This document shows, piece after piece, positions 7,016-10,699 of a DNA stretch of 10,699 nt. Origin of the DNA: Methylococcaceae bacterium (GTDB lineage: Bacteria; Pseudomonadota; Gammaproteobacteria; Methylococcales; Methylomonadaceae); the NCBI GenBank assembly GCA_947506075.1, contig CANNNN010000064.1:1-10699 (forward strand), written 5' to 3'. Position numbers and translations under genes: made by a program. The notes beneath the pieces are model-generated. The model ran no database searches. It was not told the origin of the DNA and was given only the letters and a program-made list of their open reading frames with translations. How positions within the stretch are numbered: position 1 is the first letter of the stretch; every line of letters starts with the position of its first letter.

Positions 7016-8608
7016 ATGATACACAAACATACTCAATTTTATTTACGCCATTTTAAAGACGATTTACCGGCCGGTATGGTGGTCTTTCTGGTCGCTTTAC
7101 CGTTATGTCTTGGTATCGCCTTGGCCTCGGGAGCTCCTCTATTTTCCGGGCTGATTGCCGGCTTGGTCGGTGGACTAGTCGTCTCCTGGTTAAGCGGGTC
7201 GCAACTTTGTGTCTCTGGTCCTGCTGCAGGTCTTACCGTGATTGTATTCAATGCCATTGAAACACTCGGCAGTTTTCAGGGATTGCTGGTTGCCTGTGTG
7301 TTAGCGGGCATCTTACAACTCGTGTTGGGTTACCTGCGGGCAGGGATTATCGGTGCTTTTTTTCCGTCTGCCGTAATTGAGGGTATGTTGGCGGCCATCG
7401 GTTTAATTCTGATTATCAAGCAGATTCCCCATGCCACCGGTTACCATAGCAGTTATGAAGGCGACGAAAGCTATATGAAAGAAACAGCGGGCTCAAGCTT
7501 TATCGAACTGGTTAATGCATTAGGCATTATTTCACCAGGTTCGATTATTATCAGCGGGGTGGCCTTGTTGCTGTTGATTATCTGGAGCACGGCATGGTTA
7601 AAAAAACAAAAACTGCTCAAGCTGATTCCTGGCCCGTTAATCGCCGTGCTGTGGGGCGTTGGCTATAATCTGGTCGCGACACAATTTGCGCCTGCCTGGA
7701 CGGTCAGTTCCGAACATCTGGTCAGTTTGCCTATCTCGGAACAAACTACTGATTTTTTCAAAAACTTCATGTATCCAGACTTTAGCTATCTTGCCAATCC
7801 GGAGGTGTATGTGGTTGCGGTGACAATTGCGATAATCGCGAGCCTGGAAACGCTGTTAAGCCTTGAGGCGACAGATAAACTTGATCCGTTAAAGCGTATC
7901 GCACCGACCAACCGGGAATTAAAGGCTCAAGGAGTGGGTAATATCCTCAGTGGTTTACTCGGAGGACTTCCCATCACCGCAGTTATCGTGCGCAGTGCGG
8001 CAAATATCAATGCGGGCGGACAAACCCGGATTGCCTGTTTCACGCATGGCCTGCTTTTGTTGCTCAGCGTGATGTTTCTGGCACATTACCTTAACTACAT
8101 TCCTCTGGCATGCTTATCAGCCATTTTATTGCATACCGGTTACAAGTTGGCCAACCCGGCCATATTCAAAAAATTCTACCAAAAAGGCATGAGCCAATTT
8201 CTCCCGTTTGTGTTTACTGTGCTTGCCATTCTGTTGACTGATTTATTAAAAGGTATGGCAATTGGTATGTTTATTGGAATATTTTTTGTGATCAAGGCCA
8301 ATTATTCAGCGGCGATTACCTTGATTCAGGACGGCGCGCATTATGTGTTGTCATTCAACAAAGATGTTTCTTTCCTGAACAAGGCGCTGCTGAGAAAATT
8401 TATCCTGCGTATTAAAGAAAATAGCAGCGTAACTATTGATGCCAGCAAAGCCAATTTTATCGATCATGACATACTGGAAACAATTGAAGACTTTTTGTCT
8501 ACTGCGCCAGATGACAATATTAAGGTTGAGGTTATCGATTTATATGGTAAGGAAAAAATCAAGAAACATGAGTCTTTAGTGGTGCTAAATGAACGGGTAA
8601 AAAGCTAA
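7016..8608 (+). CDS. SulP/SLC26-family anion transporter with STAS domain, probable bicarbonate transporter
   Basis: This 530-residue inner-membrane protein belongs to the SulP family. Residues about 15-430 form the hydrophobic transporter core, opening with FKDDLPAGMVVFLVALPLCLGIALASGAPL and the conserved SQLCVSGPAAGLTV (62-75) that helps form the anion site in this family. ASLETLLSLEATDKLDP (275-291) and GGLPITAVIVRSAANINAGGQTR (316-338) are further family blocks. The C-terminal residues (about 440-520) form a cytoplasmic STAS domain with VTIDASKANFIDHD (472-485). The start at 7016 has AGGA 8 nt upstream. SulP members carry sulfate, bicarbonate, dicarboxylates or other anions, and sequence alone does not settle this. 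The adjacent beta-carbonic anhydrase and the dab genes beyond make bicarbonate the best guess. Length is normal and no disruption is visible. Confidence 0.9.
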   Translation: MIHKHTQFYLRHFKDDLPAGMVVFLVALPLCLGIALASGAPLFSGLIAGLVGGLVVSWLSGSQLCVSGPAAGLTVIVFNAIETLGSFQGLLVACVLAGILQLVLGYLRAGIIGAFFPSAVIEGMLAAIGLILIIKQIPHATGYHSSYEGDESYMKETAGSSFIELVNALGIISPGSIIISGVALLLLIIWSTAWLKKQKLLKLIPGPLIAVLWGVGYNLVATQFAPAWTVSSEHLVSLPISEQTTDFFKNFMYPDFSYLANPEVYVVAVTIAIIASLETLLSLEATDKLDPLKRIAPTNRELKAQGVGNILSGLLGGLPITAVIVRSAANINAGGQTRIACFTHGLLLLLSVMFLAHYLNYIPLACLSAILLHTGYKLANPAIFKKFYQKGMSQFLPFVFTVLAILLTDLLKGMAIGMFIGIFFVIKANYSAAITLIQDGAHYVLSFNKDVSFLNKALLRKFILRIKENSSVTIDASKANFIDHDILETIEDFLSTAPDDNIKVEVIDLYGKEKIKKHESLVVLNERVKS

Positions 8609-8628
8609 GGTAGCTATATAAACCCAAC

Positions 8629-8655
8629 ATCAGGCTTCTAAGTGAAGAGCCTGAT
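8629..8655 (+). other. Stem-loop downstream of the SulP gene
   Basis: ATCAGGCT (8629-8636) pairs perfectly with AGCCTGAT (8648-8655) across an 11-nt loop. It lies 20 bp after the SulP stop codon. No run of T follows, so it is not a standard intrinsic terminator. It may protect the 3' end of the carbonic anhydrase/SulP transcript or weaken read-through into the next gene. Confidence 0.45.
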
Positions 8656-8693
8656 AATAAGAACCTCGATCACCGGAAAAGACAAATCTGAAT

Positions 8694-8699
8694 TATAAT
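8694..8699 (+). promoter_or_regulatory. Possible -10 element of the 135-residue protein gene
   Basis: A perfect TATAAT lies 31 bp before the ATG at 8731. The positions 16-18 bp upstream (around 8670-8677, CACCGG region) do not resemble a -35, so this is weak support for separate expression of the gene. Confidence 0.3.
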
Positions 8700-8730
8700 A
8701 AAGATAACTTATGGTGAGCGGGATATAACA

Positions 8731-9138
8731 ATGCAACAAGCATTAAAGACAAAGCATGAGCTACGCTTGTATGAGCTTAAAAAGGCAGCCAACGAATTTA
8801 TAGAGTTCACCGAAAATTTTAGCCTGCTTCAAACGATCAATATAAAAGCGCAAGAAGCGGTTCAAGCGGTTAATACACTGCAACAGTTGCTAGAACAGCG
8901 TTTGTCTGATGATGAACTGGTTAAAGCTATCAATTCATCCGTTGCGCTGATTTTCTTTGATGAGATTGTCGATGCCGATGCGATGAGTAACCTTGAAGGC
9001 TATATATTGTCAGCGGCAGAAAATATTGAAGATGCTGAGATATCGATTTTTTTAACCGAGATGATGGATAGGGTTGAGTTAAAATACAATCGACTACTAG
9101 AAAAAGTGCATGCCTATAATGCATTGCTTATAGGCTAG
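8731..9138 (+). CDS. Unrecognised 135-residue helical protein
   Basis: I do not recognise a family. The protein is cytosolic in appearance, with no signal peptide, no membrane segment, no cysteine and no metal-binding motif. It is acidic and alternates leucine, glutamate and lysine in patterns that predict several amphipathic helices (for example HELRLYELKKAANEFIEF at 9-26, AVQAVNTLQQLLEQRL at 43-58, MMDRVELKYNRLLEKVHAYNALL at the C-terminus). This suggests a small helical bundle or coiled coil. It starts 122 bp after the SulP gene on the same strand and ends 31 bp from the convergent ispB stop. No strong Shine-Dalgarno sequence is visible. Codon and base use are more AT-rich than the dab genes but like ispB. 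It could be a partner of the SulP module or an unrelated gene; nothing in the sequence decides this. Its length and low-complexity-free composition make it a credible gene. Confidence 0.75.
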   Translation: MQQALKTKHELRLYELKKAANEFIEFTENFSLLQTINIKAQEAVQAVNTLQQLLEQRLSDDELVKAINSSVALIFFDEIVDADAMSNLEGYILSAAENIEDAEISIFLTEMMDRVELKYNRLLEKVHAYNALLIG

Positions 9139-9169
9139 GCTGCTCTGTTTTATATGACGTCAAAAGCGC

Positions 9170-10180
9170 TTAATAATTACGTTGCACTGAAAATTTTGCC
9201 AATAAAACCAAGGCTTCTTTAAATTCTGATTCAGGAAGAATATTTAAGGCGGTTATTGCTTTTTCTGCCTCTTCGTGAGCGCGTTGCTCTGTATAATCAA
9301 TGGCTTTAGTGCTTTGTACGATAGCATAGACTTCGTTGAAAGCTTCGCGGTCACCATTCTTTATCGCATCAATAATAATTTTTGCTTCGTTTTTATTACC
9401 GTTTTGAATAGCGTAAATCAGTGGTAGTGTTGGCTTGCCTTCGGCAAGATCATCCCCCAGATTTTTCCCTAATTCTTCTTTGTTTGCCTTGTAATCCAGT
9501 GCATCATCAATAAGTTGAAAGGCAATACCTAAATGCTGACCATATAGGGCAAGACCTTGCTCGATTTCAGCCGATGCGTCGGCAATCACTGCGGCTAATT
9601 TGGTTGCTGCGCTAAATAAAATTGCCGTTTTTCTGGCAATGACTTCAAGATATTTTGCTTCTGTCGTTTCAGGGTTGTTGCAATTTAGAAGCTGTAAAAC
9701 CTCACCTTCGGCGATAGCTGTTGTGGTTTTTGACAATATTTCCATGACCCGCATATTGCCGGTGCGGACCATCATTTCAAAGGCGCTGGAATAAAGATAG
9801 TCGCCTACCAATATGCTGGCAGCATTGCCCCAAACGGCATTTGCAGATTCTTTTCCGCGTCTGAGGTCAGAGTCATCAACAACATCATCATGTAGTAGCG
9901 TTGCGGTATGTATGAACTCAATTACTGCGGCAAGAAGCAAGTGATTGTCACCAGCCCCTCCAAGTGCCTTTGCAGCGAGTAAAAGCAGCATTGGGCGCAA
10001 GCGTTTGCCACCACTACCGACGATATAGTGGCCCATTTGATTAATAAGGATAACATCAGAACTTAACTCGCTAATAATAAGCTGATCAACGGCTTTAGCC
10101 TCAACTGTAGTCAATTTCTTGATTGAATCAAAATCAATGGATGCAGGAATGTTAGCGGAAGATTGTAAGTGCGATGCCAT
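9170..10180 (-). CDS. ispB: Octaprenyl diphosphate synthase (all-trans polyprenyl synthetase)
   Basis: This 336-residue enzyme adds isopentenyl diphosphate units to farnesyl diphosphate to build the ubiquinone side chain. Both aspartate-rich motifs are intact: DDVVD at 98-102 in HTATLLHDDVVDDSDLRRG and DDALD at 225-229 in FQLIDDALDY. The substrate-binding GGKRLRP (57-63) and the GKNLGDDLAEGKPTLPL block (238-254) are also present. The residue five before the first motif is the small A93, typical of long-chain synthases, and the overall match to E. coli IspB is strong (323 residues there). An eight-unit chain is the likely product but is inferred. The gene is divergent from rplU as in E. coli, which supports orthology. 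The start at 10180 gives a slightly longer N-terminus than E. coli; no closer in-frame ATG exists before M50. No clear Shine-Dalgarno sequence precedes it. Confidence 0.95.
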   Translation of the reverse strand: MASHLQSSANIPASIDFDSIKKLTTVEAKAVDQLIISELSSDVILINQMGHYIVGSGGKRLRPMLLLLAAKALGGAGDNHLLLAAVIEFIHTATLLHDDVVDDSDLRRGKESANAVWGNAASILVGDYLYSSAFEMMVRTGNMRVMEILSKTTTAIAEGEVLQLLNCNNPETTEAKYLEVIARKTAILFSAATKLAAVIADASAEIEQGLALYGQHLGIAFQLIDDALDYKANKEELGKNLGDDLAEGKPTLPLIYAIQNGNKNEAKIIIDAIKNGDREAFNEVYAIVQSTKAIDYTEQRAHEEAEKAITALNILPESEFKEALVLLAKFSVQRNY

Positions 10181-10251
10181 TATAAAGTGCTGCTTGTAAG
10201 TTTGGGTTATTTTTCATGATGATAGCTATGAAAATCAAAGTCTGCTAGACT

Positions 10252-10257
10252 ATTATA
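10252..10257 (-). promoter_or_regulatory. Possible -10 element for ispB
   Basis: On the minus strand 10257-10252 reads TATAAT, 71 bp upstream of the ispB ATG. No good -35 lies 16-18 bp upstream (GGGCGA at 17 bp). A small inverted repeat GTCT-GCT-AGAC (10240-10250) lies just downstream of it, near the expected start of transcription. Confidence 0.35.
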
Positions 10258-10361
10258 ACTTAATAGAACATTAATCGCCCATTCAGATTGATTAGGCAAG
10301 AAAATTACAAGATTATTTGTGCTGTTACGGTGACATTTTTTGGCTGTTAAATTAATTTAGA

Positions 10362-10390
10362 TTGACTTGCCTTTGTTTTAAAAATATAAT
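10362..10390 (+). promoter_or_regulatory. Strong sigma-70-type promoter for rplU
   Basis: TTGACT (10362-10367) and a perfect TATAAT (10385-10390) are separated by exactly 17 bp, with A/T-rich sequence upstream (10348-10361) that could act as an UP element. Transcription would start near 10397, leaving a leader of about 40 nt before the rplU ATG. This is the best promoter in the window and fits a ribosomal protein operon. Confidence 0.85.
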
Positions 10391-10436
10391 TTTCTGTTCA
10401 TTATAAACAGATTAATGCTTGATGGAGCTTGCGCCG

Positions 10437-10699
10437 ATGTATGCGGTAATTCAAACAGGTGGTAAACAGTACCGCGTAGAAGAAGGTACTTTCTTAAAAA
10501 TAGAGAAACTGGAGCTAGGCACCGGCGACAGCATCGAGTTCGATAAAGTGCTGATGATTCAGTCCGACAGCGATACTAAAGTAGGCATGCCTTTTATTGA
10601 AGGCGGAAAAGTTACTGCTACTGTTCTGTCACAAGGCAGACATAAAAAAGTAAAAATTATTAAATTCAGAAGACGTAAGCACCATATGAAACAAATGGG
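10437..10699 (+). CDS. rplU: 50S ribosomal protein L21, partial at its C-terminus
   Basis: The 87 complete codons before the window edge encode the L21 N-terminus MYAVIQTGGKQYRVEEG and the later block HKKVKIIKFRRRKHHMKQMG. The basic block is the conserved rRNA-contacting part near the end of the protein. E. coli L21 has 103 residues, so about 16 are missing off the right edge. The ATG at 10437 is chosen because MYAVIQTGG is the usual start and GGAG (10424-10427) lies 9 nt upstream. An in-frame ATG at 10422 overlaps that ribosome binding site and is rejected. By synteny rpmA (L27) should follow beyond the window. Confidence 0.97.
   Translation, partial: MYAVIQTGGKQYRVEEGTFLKIEKLELGTGDSIEFDKVLMIQSDSDTKVGMPFIEGGKVTATVLSQGRHKKVKIIKFRRRKHHMKQM

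Noticed and set aside
8603..8615. AGCTA-AGG-TAGCT small hairpin overlapping the SulP stop codon
   Set aside because: The stem is 5 bp with a 3-nt loop and no T run, so no function can be supported.
9155..9162. TGACGTCA palindrome between the convergent 135-residue gene and ispB
   Set aside because: It is an 8-bp palindrome without longer arms or a T run; chance is likely and it is not a terminator.
10422..10436. Upstream in-frame ATG for rplU
   Set aside because: It overlaps the GGAG ribosome binding site, and L21 proteins start MYAVIQTGG.

Overview
The window looks like a piece of a gammaproteobacterial chromosome. The right end has the divergent ispB | rplU arrangement seen in E. coli and relatives, and the IspB protein is very close to the E. 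coli type, which suggests ubiquinone-8. A methane- or sulfur-oxidising member such as a Methylococcales species is plausible from the mix of inorganic-carbon genes and C-rich palindromic repeats, but that placement is inference.

Layout. Positions 1-2298 (minus strand) hold most of dabA (DUF2309), the zinc-containing, carbonic-anhydrase-like subunit of the DAB inorganic carbon accumulation complex; its C-terminus runs off the left edge. Just upstream in the same operon (2307-3917, minus) is a membrane proton-translocating subunit of the NuoM type, its likely partner. This gene carries a 137-bp palindromic repeat element that is read through in frame. Next come a TctE/QseC-like sensor kinase (4107-5480, minus) and its OmpR-family response regulator (5473-6147, minus), overlapping by 8 bp. 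Divergent from the regulator are a beta-carbonic anhydrase (6249-6917, plus) and a SulP-family anion transporter with a STAS domain (7016-8608, plus), probably a bicarbonate uptake module. A 135-residue helical protein of unknown function follows (8731-9138, plus). It converges on ispB (9170-10180, minus), which is divergent from rplU (10437 to the right edge, plus).

How the parts fit. Positions 1-8608 read as one inorganic-carbon locus: two different uptake/hydration systems (DabA plus a NuoM-like subunit; beta-CA plus SulP) on either side of a two-component system. The most interesting regulatory observation is a pair of 11-bp-spaced GAAAGG/GAAAGC direct repeats. It occurs both upstream of the carbonic anhydrase (6162-6183) and upstream of the dab genes (4045-4066), in the same orientation relative to the downstream carbon genes. 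Tandem direct repeats of 10-11 bp are what OmpR-family regulators usually bind, so the two-component system may control both halves. No RNA genes, CRISPR arrays or transposase genes were seen.
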